Of a DNA stretch of 18,609 nucleotides, positions 1-9,442 are shown piece after piece (the stretch's first letter is position 1; each line of letters opens with the position of its first letter). Made by a program: the position numbers and the translations under genes. The stretch is from Bacteroidales bacterium UBA1195 (GTDB lineage Bacteria > Bacteroidota > Bacteroidia > Bacteroidales > WCHB1-69): contig DBYD01000037.1 in the NCBI GenBank assembly GCA_002309855.1, positions 9,547 to 28,155 on the forward strand, given 5' to 3'. Below the pieces are notes generated by a model. It searched no databases and had not been told where the DNA came from. It was given only the letters and a program-made list of their open reading frames with translations.

Positions 1-735
1 GCCACACCGAAATACGGCTACCACTTTGCGGCCTGGAGCGATGGTGACACCACCAATCCGCGTTTGGTGACAATGCTGGGAGACAGTTTGTTTATTGCTG
101 TGTTTGCACCGAACAGCTACCGTTTGTCTGTGGTCAGTGCTGACACGGTGAAAGGAATGGTTTCTGGTGACGGGCGTTACACCTATCTGTCTCAGGTGAA
201 GATTTCCGCCACACCAAAATATGGCTACCACTTTGCGGCTTGGAAAGATGGAGACACCACCAATCCGCGTGTGGTTACAGTGCTGGGAGACAGTTCGTTT
301 ATTGCTGTGTTTGCACCGAACAGCTACCGGTTGGCGGTGTCCAGTAATGATACGGCAATGGGCATGGTGGAAGGCGGCGGCAGTTACGATTATGGAGACA
401 CTGTTTTATTAAAGGCTGTTGCGGCGGCACACCACCATTTCCTGTATTGGAGCGATGGAGACACCACCAATCCGCGCAGTGTTACGGTTAATTGTGACAG
501 CAGTTTCACCGCCATTTTCGCAATAGACACCCATATGGTGTCGCTCCTCTCAAACGACACAGCTATGGGTCGTGTGAAGGGAGAGGGACTTTATGCCTAC
601 GGGACGGAGGTGGAGTTGGTGGCCGTTGCTGCGGCCAATCACCATTTCGTGCGGTGGAGCGATGGCGATACGGCTAACCCGCGCCGCATCACGGTCATGG
701 GTGACACCACACTTACCGCCTTTTTTGAGTATAAC
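1..735 (+). repeat. 207-bp in-frame tandem repeat (about 3.5 copies)
   Basis: The marker GATGG[A/T/C]GA recurs at 40, 247, 454 and 661, an exact 207-bp (69-codon) period. Copies 1 and 2 are close: 283-329 differs from 76-122 by a single base, and 208-269 differs from 1-62 at only a few sites. Copies 3 and 4 have diverged and share a different filler (VAAAxHHF). The exact period with mixed ages indicates stepwise duplication inside the gene. Confidence 0.9.
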
Positions 736-966
736 ACAGGTGTTCAAGAATATACGCTGCCGGATGGCATTTCTGTCTACGGTAGCGACATGCACATTGT
801 CATCAGGGGGGCGGAAGGCCATGAGGCAACGGTGTTCGGTGTAACCGGGCAGTTGCTTCATGCCGCTATTCTTAACGGGGAAATCGTGAAGATTCCGATT
901 CCGGTGAAAGGGGTCTATTTCATCCGGATCGGACGTTACCCGGTTCAGAAGGTGCTGGTGTATTAA
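1..966 (+). CDS. T9SS-secreted InlB-type repeat protein, 3' part
   Basis: The reading frame is open from the first base of the window, so this is the C-terminal 321 residues of a longer protein cut by the window edge; an internal ATG at 64 is not the true start. Four copies of a 69-residue unit are seen, each with a core like YHFAAWSDGDTTNPR followed by VTVxGDSxFxAVF. This is the pattern of the divergent InlB B-repeat (Flg_new-like) beta-grasp domain common in secreted Bacteroidota proteins. The last ~75 residues (EATVFGVTGQLL...KGVYFIRIGRYPVQKVLVY) match a type A T9SS sorting domain, which would send the protein to the outer surface with cleavage of the tail. The gene converges on the giant minus-strand T9SS gene. 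Domain type is clear; ligand or role is not. Confidence 0.9.
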   Translation, partial: ATPKYGYHFAAWSDGDTTNPRLVTMLGDSLFIAVFAPNSYRLSVVSADTVKGMVSGDGRYTYLSQVKISATPKYGYHFAAWKDGDTTNPRVVTVLGDSSFIAVFAPNSYRLAVSSNDTAMGMVEGGGSYDYGDTVLLKAVAAAHHHFLYWSDGDTTNPRSVTVNCDSSFTAIFAIDTHMVSLLSNDTAMGRVKGEGLYAYGTEVELVAVAAANHHFVRWSDGDTANPRRITVMGDTTLTAFFEYNTGVQEYTLPDGISVYGSDMHIVIRGAEGHEATVFGVTGQLLHAAILNGEIVKIPIPVKGVYFIRIGRYPVQKVLVY

Positions 967-994
967 AACCACCTTTTTCTTACTCAAACCAAAC

Positions 995-1018
995 ACAGGC
1001 CACCAATGGGTGGCCTGT
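995..1018. terminator. Hairpin terminator between convergent genes
   Basis: A perfect 10-bp stem (ACAGGCCACC / GGTGGCCTGT) with a 4-nt loop lies 29 bp past the stop of the plus-strand gene. It is followed by TTTGGTT on the plus strand and GTTTGGTTTG on the minus strand. Its place between two converging genes suggests it works in both directions. The U-tracts are short and interrupted, so strength is uncertain. Confidence 0.65.
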
Positions 1019-1033
1019 TTGGTTGAACGGTCG

Positions 1034-1146
1034 TCAGTGCATGGTGACAGCAATTTTCCGCACTGCACCGTTGCCGATGCGGACAAAATAGATGCCGCCG
1101 TTTCCGACAGGGATGACAACGGCGTCCTGCGCAACTACCTCACAAC
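1034..1146 (-). pseudogene. Out-of-frame T9SS C-terminal tail remnant
   Basis: Just past the giant gene, in a different minus-strand frame, the sequence reads VVAQDAVVIPVGNGGIYFV, then RIGNGAVRKIAVTMH and a stop at 1036-1034. This is the last third of a type A T9SS sorting domain: it aligns with IVKIPIPVKGVYFIRIG of the convergent neighbour and with GIYYYSMEYKGQRIVRKMSV of the giant protein. It has no start or body of its own. The giant protein already ends with a complete T9SS tail, so this is not simply a frameshift in that gene. Most likely it is the leftover 3' end of another T9SS gene after recombination. Confidence 0.7.
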
Positions 1147-4100
1147 ACTCATCTTCCTTACAATCCGTTGTCCTTTGTATTCCATGCTGTAATAATATAT
1201 TCCAGCCGCCCATCCGGAGGCGTCCAGCGTGATGCGGTTTTCACCCGCTACGGCTTGGATTGTCCGCCTGTGGACAATCTGCCCGTTGGCGGTCATGATG
1301 CAGAACACCACCTCGTCATCCTGCGGCAGGCGGAACGGGATTACCGCTCCATCGCCAGCCGGGTTCGGGATGTTCTGCCCAAGGCTCCAGTCAAGTTGCT
1401 CCACATTGCAGACGCCGACGCTGTCGCGGTAGCAGCTGAACTGCTTGGCGATGGTGTCGTTACTGCGGATGCTGTCGCCGTCAAAGGCCTCGACGTAAGC
1501 CCTCAGGGTGTACTGTCCGGTATAGTCCGGCACCCTGTAGGTCATGGTGAACTGGTGGTTCTTGGTTTCGTTTATGGCCATGTGGCTGATGTTCTCGCTG
1601 ATGCTCTCCACCACGCGGTTGCTGTCGTTCACCACGTCCACATGCAACAGCACGTTTTCAACCGCCATGTTGCCGATATTGGCGACACGGACGGAGGGGG
1701 CGAGCTTGGTCTTGCCCAATGCCTGCGCGGTGGTTGTAATCTCCAACACCTGGATGTCGATGGAATCGGGAATATCCACGTTGCCTATGATCTGTATCGA
1801 ATTGTTATTGTTGTCGGCATCGCAGGGGAGTTCGGCCTTCAGTTCGAAAAAGTAGTATGGTTGGTCCTTGTTTACAAACGGCACGGTGAATGCTTTGCTC
1901 ATCGGGTGGATGATGGTGTCGCCGGCACCCAAACGTTTGTGGACGGTGTCGGACAGCACCACGCTGCCGTCAATGCTCATGTGCAGGATTACATTGTCAA
2001 CAGGTATGTTGCCGTTGTTGGTGACAATGGCCGTGACGGCCACCTGCTCCCCACCCAGTTTGTGCATCTGGTCATCCAAACCGAGCACGGTGTCAATTGC
2101 GATGTCCTGCATGATGAAGCTGGAGTCGCGGGTGGTGTCGTTGGCGGTATTGTCGTCAAAGGATTGCATATAGGCTTCAAGGCAAATTTTGCCGTTGACG
2201 GAAAGGTTTATCTGTCCGAGTGTGACCGTGTCGCTCTCCAGGCCGCCCAATTTCTTGTTGTACACATATTTTTTGTTGTAGTTGACAGCACCTGTCACAT
2301 TCAGCGTAATGGTGTCGTTGTACAAAGCGATGCCCATAAGTGTTTCGTTGTGCAGAACGGCCTTGATATCCACCGGCGTGTTGTCACAGGCGGTCCGTTG
2401 TGTGAGGTCAATCGGAAGGAGCTCGAATGAGGCGTCCTTTTCGGCAGTGATGCGGATGCGGTCGATAGCTTGGTCGGAGCCGCCGAAACTGACGGCACGG
2501 AACAGGATTGAGAGGCAGCTCTGCTGGTTGAACGGTGTGAGGTCAATGTCGTACTGTTTCCAGGCGGTGGCAGTGTCAGCCACAGCAATGCGCCTGATTT
2601 CGGTAAGTGTGGCGCCGCCGTCGGTGGTCACGAATACCATCAGCATGTCGCCGGTTTTGCAGGCGGCATTGTGCGCAAACCAGAAACTCAATGTCGGATT
2701 TACGCAGTTGTAGATGTTTACAGCATTGAATATGGCATTTGCGCTGGAGCCGGGAACGCTGGCACCGGCGAATTCCAGCCGCCCAGTGCCGAAGCTTGGG
2801 GCGAGTGCGGGGTTGTTTCCGCTTCCCTGCCGGACCTCCCATTCGGTTTTTCCTGCCATGACGCTGCTGATGAATTCGGCCGGTACAGTTGAGAAGTTCA
2901 CATCATAAGGCAGTTCCACACGGTATGCCCTGTGGACCATGCTCAGGGTGTCGTCCTCCGGCACCTTGTCGGAAGTGTCGGCAAGGGTTACCTTTATGTT
3001 GTATACACCGGCGTTTATGGTGGGGATGTTGCCGAGTGGTATGGTGTCGGTCTGCATGTAGCCGATTGTTCCGGAGGTGATGAGCGTGTCGAAATGGAGA
3101 CTGATGGCACCGGTAATGTCCATGCTCACCTTGAGTGCGGATTTTTTGAAATCGGCATTTTTCAGCCCCATGTTGGTGATAGCGACGCTTACAGGTGTGT
3201 GGTCCGCATAACAGGCTATATCCGCAGGGGGAAGCGGCTGGACAAATTCAACCGCTGAAATGTTGACCCCTTCGTAAAGTTTGGCTCCGTAGGCACCCAT
3301 GGTGGTTAATGATGTCCGTTGCTCATCCTTGATGTCACGGGGAACTTTGGTGTGTCTGGGACATATTAATCCGGTGAAATTGTTTATTTCAAGGGAAATG
3401 GTGGAATCAATAAAGAGAGGCCTTTGGTTGATGTCGTGGACAGCCGAGGCCAGCATGCTCTGATAGGCAGCCATGGTAGTGATTCCCGTGCCGATATTGG
3501 CGACATATTTGTCCCCCCACAGGCAGTTGTAGTCCACCATGCACTGCCCGAGCGAAGGTTGGGTGGTCAGGAAAATGGGGTAGGAGTAGGTGGCTCCCCT
3601 TGTCACGCAGATGTTGTTCTTCACCTCGCACTGGAAGTTACCGGTAACATAAATGCCTCCGTAGGTCCTGGTGCTTTTTCCGCAGACAAGGATGCTGTTG
3701 TTGATTATTTTCGTTCCGGAGGGATACTCGATGCAGAATCCGTAAACCGATCCTGCACCCACCATGATTATGTCATTGTTTGAGATAATGGAGTTGGAAT
3801 CCAAATAATAGCAGTAGATGCCGTGCTGGTAGTCGTAGGCATGTCCGCGGGCGTGTATGCGGTTGCCGCTTATGATGCAGCTGTCCGAAGCATATATGCT
3901 GATGCCGTCGAAATCCTTGATGGAGGTATTGGCATCCTGTATGTAATTGTGGGAAATGGTGACCCTATTGGCATATTCCAGGCGGATGCCGTACTTGTCT
4001 CCATCGGTTTCGGAAGTTATATGGTTGCTGTCAAAAACGATGTCGGTGCTGCGCTGGCGACTCCCGCCTATAAAGGTTCCGCCTTTGATTTCATTTCCGA

Positions 4101-7100
4101 TGAACCGGATTCCGGACACGGTTCCGTTACTGTACTTGCAGATTACAATACCGGTTTTTGTGATGCGGCAGTGGCTGAATGTCACGTCATGTGTGCCATC
4201 TCCCAATTTTACCGCATAGTCAGTGGTGCTGCCGGCATCCAGGGTGATGTCGCGGAAACAGAGTTTCTGTTTGCCGTCCAGATTGACAACCGGACCGATT
4301 GTGGGACGGAAAATGACATTGGCCGCATTTCCGGTCAGGGAGGTGATGGTGATGCGATAGGGGTTGTTGTTGAGTGCGCTGAGGTCAATGGCTGAAGAGT
4401 ACACTCCGCTAATCATTTTCAATGTGATGTCACCGTTCATCCCGCAGCGGTTGAACTCGTTGATGGCCGAACCTATATCCGGAAAGTCGCCCTGCTGGCC
4501 GACGGTATAGCTTCCAGCGAATGATTTCTTGCAGCAATATGCGCTGTATGATACCGTGTCATCCCTGTGTTCTGCATCCGTGCCGGGGGTGATGCCGGTA
4601 AGGTAGGCCTTGAAGTCATTCTGTCCGGAATACATGATGATGCATCCTAATGAAATGGTGTCACTTTCGCCTAAAGCCAGGCTCCCTTTCCAAATGAAAT
4701 CATTCCCCTGTATTGTCTTATTATGTTCCACACGTATTGTGGCGCTTTTCAGGGTGTCGGAACCGCTGTTTTCCAGTATGACATACGGACACACTGTGTC
4801 TCCGGCGGTGAGGTTCTGGCTGAACCCGTGCAGGCCGGTGAGCGCTGCGCCGTTTTTAAGGATTATTTCGGCATAGCAGCCCATGTTGCCTCTGATGGTG
4901 CGTAAATTCCCATTAATGTCGTAAAGTGCGTCGGCATGTATGGGGCAGGAGAGACCGGTGTAGTTGCAAAGTTCCAGGGATTGTGTTGAGTCTTTGAAAA
5001 GTGGTCTTCGGTTGATGTCGTGGACTGCCGAGGCCAGCAGGTTATGGTAGGCGGCCATGGTTGTGATGCCGGAACCGACATATCCCACATAGTTGTCGCC
5101 CCACAGGCAGTTGTAGTCAACCATGCACTGCCCGAGCGACGCTGCGCTGGTCAGGAAAATGGGGTAGGAGTAGTTTGCGCCCCTTGCCACGCAGATGTTG
5201 TTCTTCACTTCGCACTGGAAGTTACCGGTAACATAAATGCCTCCGTAGGTTCTGGTGCTTTTTCCGCAAACCAGAATGCTGTTGTTGATGATTTTCGCGC
5301 CGGAGGGGAATTCGATGCAGAATCCGTAAACCGAACCGGTACCGACCATGATAATGTCGTTGTTGGAGATGACGGAGTTGGAGTCAAGGTAATAGCAATA
5401 GATGCCGTGCTGGTAGTCGTTGGCGTATCCTCTGGCATGTATGCGGTTGCCGCTGATAACGCAATTGTCGGAACCATAAACGCTTATGCCGTCGAAATTA
5501 TTAATGGAGGAGTTGGGCTCCTGTATCCGGTTATGGGTAATGGAGACAATGTCCGCATATTCCAGACGGATGCCGTATTTGTGTCCGTTGGCTGATGAGG
5601 TCACTATGTTGCTGTCGAAGACGATGCCGGAGTTCCGCCGGGTGTTGGATGATCCGCATATATTGGTTTCGCCGTTTATTACATTGCCGATGAACCGTAT
5701 GTCGGAAATGGTTCCATTATTCTGATGGAAGACGGCAATTCCGGGTCCGGTGATGCGGCAGTGGCTGAATTCAATCTCCTTGGTGCCGTTTCCGAACAAT
5801 ACCGCATTCCAATTTGAGGTGCTTGCATTCAGGGTTATGTTTCTGAAGGTAATTTTCTGTTTCCCGGTCAGGCTGACCACCGTGCCGGTGACCGGACGGA
5901 ATAATACGCTGTCAGCATTTCCGGCCAGGGAGGTGATGGTGATGCGGTAGGGGTTTCCGCTGAGTGGGCTGAGGTCAATGGCTGAAGTGTACACTCCGCT
6001 GGCAATTTTCAGCGTGATGTCACCGCTCATCCCGCAGCGGTTGATTTCACTGAAGGCGGAATCCAGGTTTGGAAAGTCCCTCTGCGGGCCTACGGTATAG
6101 CTGCCCGCGAATGATTTCTGGCAGCAGAAGATGCTGTAGTATACCGTGTCATCCCTGTTTTCGGCATCCGTGCCGGGGGTGATGCCGGTCAGGTATGCTT
6201 TGATTTCATTCTGCCCCGGACTCATGATTATACTGCCAACTGCAACGGTGTCGCTTTCACCGAGAGCCAGACTCCCTCTCCAGATTATGTCGCTCCCCTG
6301 GACTGTCAGGTTGTGCTCCAATCGGATGGAGGCGCTTTTAAGGGTGTCGGAACCGCAGTTCTGAAGGATTACTTTCGGGCAGACGGTGTCTCCGGCGGAA
6401 GAGGTGGACGGTAGTCCTGATATGGCTATCAGTGCGGCGCTGTTTTTCGCGGGGATGTCGTTATGGCACCCAATGACGGTTTCTTTTCCGACACGCAATA
6501 ATCCATTGATGTCGCGGGGTGCGGCGGGATGTATGGGACATTTCAGTCCGAAGTAGCTGCCAAGTTCCAGGGATTGTGTGGAGTCTTTGAAAAGCGGTCT
6601 TCGGTTGATGTCGTGGAAGGCCGAGACCAGCAGGCTCTTATAGGCGGCCAAAGTCGTGATGCCTGAACCGACATATCCCACGTATTTGTCACCCCACAGG
6701 CAGTTGTAGTCCACCTGGCACTGTCCGAGCGACGAGGAGCTGGTGATGTACATGGGATAGGAGTAGGTGGCTCCCCTTGCCACGCAGATGTTGTTCTTGG
6801 CTTCGCAAAAGAAGTTTCCGGTAATGTACAGCCCCCCGTAGGTCCTGCTGCTTTTTCCACAGACAAGTATGCTGTTGTTGATGATTTTCGTACCGTACGG
6901 ATATTCGATGCAGCATCCGTAAACCGAACCGCTGCCTTCCATGATGATTTCATTGTTTGAGATGACGGACTGGGAATCCAGGTAATAGCAGTAGATGCCA
7001 TGCTGGTAGTCGTAGGCGAATCCTCGTGCGTGTATGCGGTTGCCGCTGATGATGCAGCTGTCCGAGCCATATACGCTGATGCCGTCGAAGTCCTTGAGGG

Positions 7101-9045
7101 AGCTGTTAGCTGCCTCCTGTATCTGGTTGTTGGAAATGGTCACCCGATCGGTGTATTCCAGCCGGATGCCGTATTTGTGTCCGGTGGCCACGGAGGTCAC
7201 GCGGTTGCTGTCAAAGACTATGTTGGAGTTCCGCCGTGAGGAGACCCCGCATATATTGGTTTCGCCGGTAATATCGTTGCCGATGAACCGGATGTCGGAA
7301 ATGTTGCCGCTGGCATAGTAGTTCTGGAAAATGACAATTTCAGGGGCTGTGATGCGGCAGTGGCTGAACGTTATGTCCTGCGTCCTGTTCCCTAACGCCA
7401 CAGCATGTCCATTGGAAACTCCTGCGTCCAGGGTGATGTCGCGGAAACATAGTTTCTGTTTGCCGTCCAGGTTTACAACCGGACCGGTGGTGGGACGGAA
7501 AGTTACGCTGTCCGCATTCCCGGCAAGGGAGGCGATGGTGATGCGGTGGGTGTTGCCGGTGACCGAAGTGAGGTCAATGGCGGAAGCATAAACCCCACTG
7601 GCAAATTTCATGGTGATTTCCCCGCCCATTCCGCAGAGCTTCAGCAAATCCATTATTTCATCGATTGAGGCGAAATCGTAATGGTGCAGTGAGGTGCTTT
7701 TCCCTATGGTGAATGTGCCGTGCAGGGGGCTGCATCCGTAGGGGCGTATGCTCAGGGTGTCATCCTTCCGCACAGGGTCTATGGTGTTGTTGGGCATGCT
7801 CACCCAAATAGTTATTGTGTCAAATGTGCCGGACCTTTGGGTGTATGAGCCCAAAGTGAGGGTGTCCGTAAAATCACAGGGGAGATTGCCCTTGTAGGTT
7901 TTTGGGGCCTGCAGCACATTGTTGACCGTCCAGTTCACAGTGGCGGAGGTCAGATTCTTGAACCCTCGGTTTCTCAAGCTTATCCTTACCATGTTCATGC
8001 CCGGAGTCGCGCTTTTCGACGGTTCGTCGATTGAAAACATTGCCACGGAATTGGAATCCTTTATGTCACCGCCCATTTTTGTGAGGAAACTTGCGTATGC
8101 CATGGTGGTGTTGCCGGCGGAATCCTTGCCGTTGATGCTGTATGAGACGAATGTGCCGTACACTTGCTGGGGAATGGTCGCCGTCCAGATGGAATCCCCG
8201 TCAATCCGGCTCATTGGCAGCTTGCTTTTGGTTGTTTTGCCATTATATGTGAAACTGCATTCCAGAACAGGCGGCACAATTTTGAGCGCTGTGCGGGTGG
8301 CCACCTTAGCCTCAACCCGATATGGGCCGGTGCTGTATATTGTGTCATGCGGGCCGGTAATGAACTCCACCACCGGGGGCTTGATTTCATATTGTGATCC
8401 GAGCAGCTGGAAGTCGTCCACATACCATCCGGAGGCGATGTATGATCCGAAATAGCCGCCTTTGCGGATGATGAACCTGAAGCGCACTTTTGAAAAGCTG
8501 GCATAGTTGCTCAGGTCAAATGACTCCTCTTTGAACCAACTGCTGTTCGGCTTGGCAAAGGTGTCGATCACTTTCCAATCGCTGTATGAGGCATGGGAAA
8601 AGTTCAGGTCGGTCCTGTACAAGGCGCAGCCGCCCTTATATGCGTCCCAGGGGATGGCCTTCCATTTGTAGTTGGTGCCCAATCCCTGCTCCTGATACTG
8701 TATTTCACAGATGTCGGAAGGCAGCACCTTGCAGATGTGCTTGAAACGCAACAGCACGTATGCGTAGTTGCTGCAATCGAAGAACGGGGTTACAAGTTCG
8801 ATTGTGTCCCCTGTTGTGAAGGGAATATGGCCGTGCATGGCATATTTTGCCGACACAACAACATCCGTATCGGTTTTCCATGATGGGGTGGTGGCTGAGA
8901 ATGCGGGCTGGATGCTCCATCCCTGCGGTGCCTTTGATGAGAAATGCTCGTCGCAGATGTATGTCGCCTGTGCCTGCGCATATTCAAGTGTGCATAAAAC
9001 CAATATGCAGGATAACAAATGTTTGGCTAATGTTTTTGTTTTCAT
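1135..9045 (-). CDS. Giant T9SS-secreted triple beta-helix protein
   Basis: 2,636 residues. The ATG at 9045 starts a clear signal peptide (MKTKTLAKHLLSCILVLC...AQAQA). Residues ~28-215 look like a MAM/choice-of-anchor-J jelly roll (GWSIQP... ending SGWYVDDFQLLG). Ig/CARDB-like strands follow to ~437. Three right-handed parallel beta-helix modules then begin near residues 437, 974 and 1505, each opening with a YTVG..DFPxxxSAxxExNRCGM-type motif and carrying PbH1 rungs such as HGIYCYYLDSNSVISNN. They are separated by ~110-residue CARDB-like linkers (GDTVCPxVIL...GSDTLKSA). A second anchor-J domain spans ~2046-2205, further CARDB-like repeats follow, and a type A T9SS sorting domain (LGQNIPNP ... 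GIYYYSMEY) covers ~2552-2636. Such helices bind or cleave polysaccharide or act as adhesins; no catalytic site was recognised, so the role is open. Large plus-strand open frames over this gene are shadows. Confidence 0.95.
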   Translation of the reverse strand: MKTKTLAKHLLSCILVLCTLEYAQAQATYICDEHFSSKAPQGWSIQPAFSATTPSWKTDTDVVVSAKYAMHGHIPFTTGDTIELVTPFFDCSNYAYVLLRFKHICKVLPSDICEIQYQEQGLGTNYKWKAIPWDAYKGGCALYRTDLNFSHASYSDWKVIDTFAKPNSSWFKEESFDLSNYASFSKVRFRFIIRKGGYFGSYIASGWYVDDFQLLGSQYEIKPPVVEFITGPHDTIYSTGPYRVEAKVATRTALKIVPPVLECSFTYNGKTTKSKLPMSRIDGDSIWTATIPQQVYGTFVSYSINGKDSAGNTTMAYASFLTKMGGDIKDSNSVAMFSIDEPSKSATPGMNMVRISLRNRGFKNLTSATVNWTVNNVLQAPKTYKGNLPCDFTDTLTLGSYTQRSGTFDTITIWVSMPNNTIDPVRKDDTLSIRPYGCSPLHGTFTIGKSTSLHHYDFASIDEIMDLLKLCGMGGEITMKFASGVYASAIDLTSVTGNTHRITIASLAGNADSVTFRPTTGPVVNLDGKQKLCFRDITLDAGVSNGHAVALGNRTQDITFSHCRITAPEIVIFQNYYASGNISDIRFIGNDITGETNICGVSSRRNSNIVFDSNRVTSVATGHKYGIRLEYTDRVTISNNQIQEAANSSLKDFDGISVYGSDSCIISGNRIHARGFAYDYQHGIYCYYLDSQSVISNNEIIMEGSGSVYGCCIEYPYGTKIINNSILVCGKSSRTYGGLYITGNFFCEAKNNICVARGATYSYPMYITSSSSLGQCQVDYNCLWGDKYVGYVGSGITTLAAYKSLLVSAFHDINRRPLFKDSTQSLELGSYFGLKCPIHPAAPRDINGLLRVGKETVIGCHNDIPAKNSAALIAISGLPSTSSAGDTVCPKVILQNCGSDTLKSASIRLEHNLTVQGSDIIWRGSLALGESDTVAVGSIIMSPGQNEIKAYLTGITPGTDAENRDDTVYYSIFCCQKSFAGSYTVGPQRDFPNLDSAFSEINRCGMSGDITLKIASGVYTSAIDLSPLSGNPYRITITSLAGNADSVLFRPVTGTVVSLTGKQKITFRNITLNASTSNWNAVLFGNGTKEIEFSHCRITGPGIAVFHQNNGTISDIRFIGNVINGETNICGSSNTRRNSGIVFDSNIVTSSANGHKYGIRLEYADIVSITHNRIQEPNSSINNFDGISVYGSDNCVISGNRIHARGYANDYQHGIYCYYLDSNSVISNNDIIMVGTGSVYGFCIEFPSGAKIINNSILVCGKSTRTYGGIYVTGNFQCEVKNNICVARGANYSYPIFLTSAASLGQCMVDYNCLWGDNYVGYVGSGITTMAAYHNLLASAVHDINRRPLFKDSTQSLELCNYTGLSCPIHADALYDINGNLRTIRGNMGCYAEIILKNGAALTGLHGFSQNLTAGDTVCPYVILENSGSDTLKSATIRVEHNKTIQGNDFIWKGSLALGESDTISLGCIIMYSGQNDFKAYLTGITPGTDAEHRDDTVSYSAYCCKKSFAGSYTVGQQGDFPDIGSAINEFNRCGMNGDITLKMISGVYSSAIDLSALNNNPYRITITSLTGNAANVIFRPTIGPVVNLDGKQKLCFRDITLDAGSTTDYAVKLGDGTHDVTFSHCRITKTGIVICKYSNGTVSGIRFIGNEIKGGTFIGGSRQRSTDIVFDSNHITSETDGDKYGIRLEYANRVTISHNYIQDANTSIKDFDGISIYASDSCIISGNRIHARGHAYDYQHGIYCYYLDSNSIISNNDIIMVGAGSVYGFCIEYPSGTKIINNSILVCGKSTRTYGGIYVTGNFQCEVKNNICVTRGATYSYPIFLTTQPSLGQCMVDYNCLWGDKYVANIGTGITTMAAYQSMLASAVHDINQRPLFIDSTISLEINNFTGLICPRHTKVPRDIKDEQRTSLTTMGAYGAKLYEGVNISAVEFVQPLPPADIACYADHTPVSVAITNMGLKNADFKKSALKVSMDITGAISLHFDTLITSGTIGYMQTDTIPLGNIPTINAGVYNIKVTLADTSDKVPEDDTLSMVHRAYRVELPYDVNFSTVPAEFISSVMAGKTEWEVRQGSGNNPALAPSFGTGRLEFAGASVPGSSANAIFNAVNIYNCVNPTLSFWFAHNAACKTGDMLMVFVTTDGGATLTEIRRIAVADTATAWKQYDIDLTPFNQQSCLSILFRAVSFGGSDQAIDRIRITAEKDASFELLPIDLTQRTACDNTPVDIKAVLHNETLMGIALYNDTITLNVTGAVNYNKKYVYNKKLGGLESDTVTLGQINLSVNGKICLEAYMQSFDDNTANDTTRDSSFIMQDIAIDTVLGLDDQMHKLGGEQVAVTAIVTNNGNIPVDNVILHMSIDGSVVLSDTVHKRLGAGDTIIHPMSKAFTVPFVNKDQPYYFFELKAELPCDADNNNNSIQIIGNVDIPDSIDIQVLEITTTAQALGKTKLAPSVRVANIGNMAVENVLLHVDVVNDSNRVVESISENISHMAINETKNHQFTMTYRVPDYTGQYTLRAYVEAFDGDSIRSNDTIAKQFSCYRDSVGVCNVEQLDWSLGQNIPNPAGDGAVIPFRLPQDDEVVFCIMTANGQIVHRRTIQAVAGENRITLDASGWAAGIYYYSMEYKGQRIVRKMSVVR
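3265..7735 (-). repeat. Three long direct repeats encoding beta-helix modules
   Basis: The marker GGTTGATGTCGTGGA occurs at 3425, 5010 and 6603, giving periods of 1,585 and 1,593 bp. Each unit encodes about 420 residues of beta-helix; a ~110-residue linker separates successive units. Conserved blocks such as VDYNCLWGDxYV, INNSILVCGKS and YDYQHGIYCYYLDS are nearly identical at the DNA level, while other rungs differ. The third unit ends near 3265 in QRTSLTTMGAYG and its following linker is of a different type. Repeats this long and similar invite unequal recombination and assembly collapse. Confidence 0.9.
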
Positions 9046-9168
9046 GACACCAATGTTTATTTCTTGTGGTAACCTCTAAAATTAACTTATTTTCCTGTTT
9101 CGTCGCAGCTGGCAGCTGAGGTTACTGTAACTGCCGAACCACAACGGTAATTTTTTAATTTCAGTTTG

Positions 9169-9176
9169 CAAAATTA
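9169..9176 (-). promoter_or_regulatory. Candidate -7 box for the giant gene
   Basis: On the minus strand this reads TAATTTTG, an exact fit to the Bacteroidota -7 consensus TAnnTTTG, about 124 bp upstream of the giant gene's ATG. No TTTG -33 box is seen at the usual 19-21 bp spacing, so support is partial. Downstream of it in the leader lies a weak inverted repeat (GTAACCTC at 9069, GAGGTTAC at 9118). Confidence 0.3.
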
Positions 9177-9442
9177 GTCAAATATCCGATACGATTACGT
9201 CATTTTCTTTTTTTGAAAAATTTACTATATTAATAATTAAACCAAAATTCGACAGGTGCATTTTATGCCCCCTCACTATATATAATACGCTTGGGGAACC
9301 CAATTTCTCACACTAAAATGAAAAAAATTTTTCACATTTTTTATAATACATTAAAATATAAATGGTTGTGAAATTAGAAAAAATTCGTTTTTTTCAGCCC
9401 CATACATCGTCCATACGGTAATTTTTTCCGCATATAATAATT

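Noticed and set aside
550..1134. Minus-strand open frame of 194 codons behind the giant gene
   Set aside because: It lies antisense to the InlB-type repeats and is in a different frame from the T9SS tail remnant; the composition is shadow-like.
1168..2430. Long plus-strand open frame (420 codons) over the giant gene
   Set aside because: It is the antisense shadow of a clearly coding, GC-rich minus-strand gene and shows no protein-like domains.
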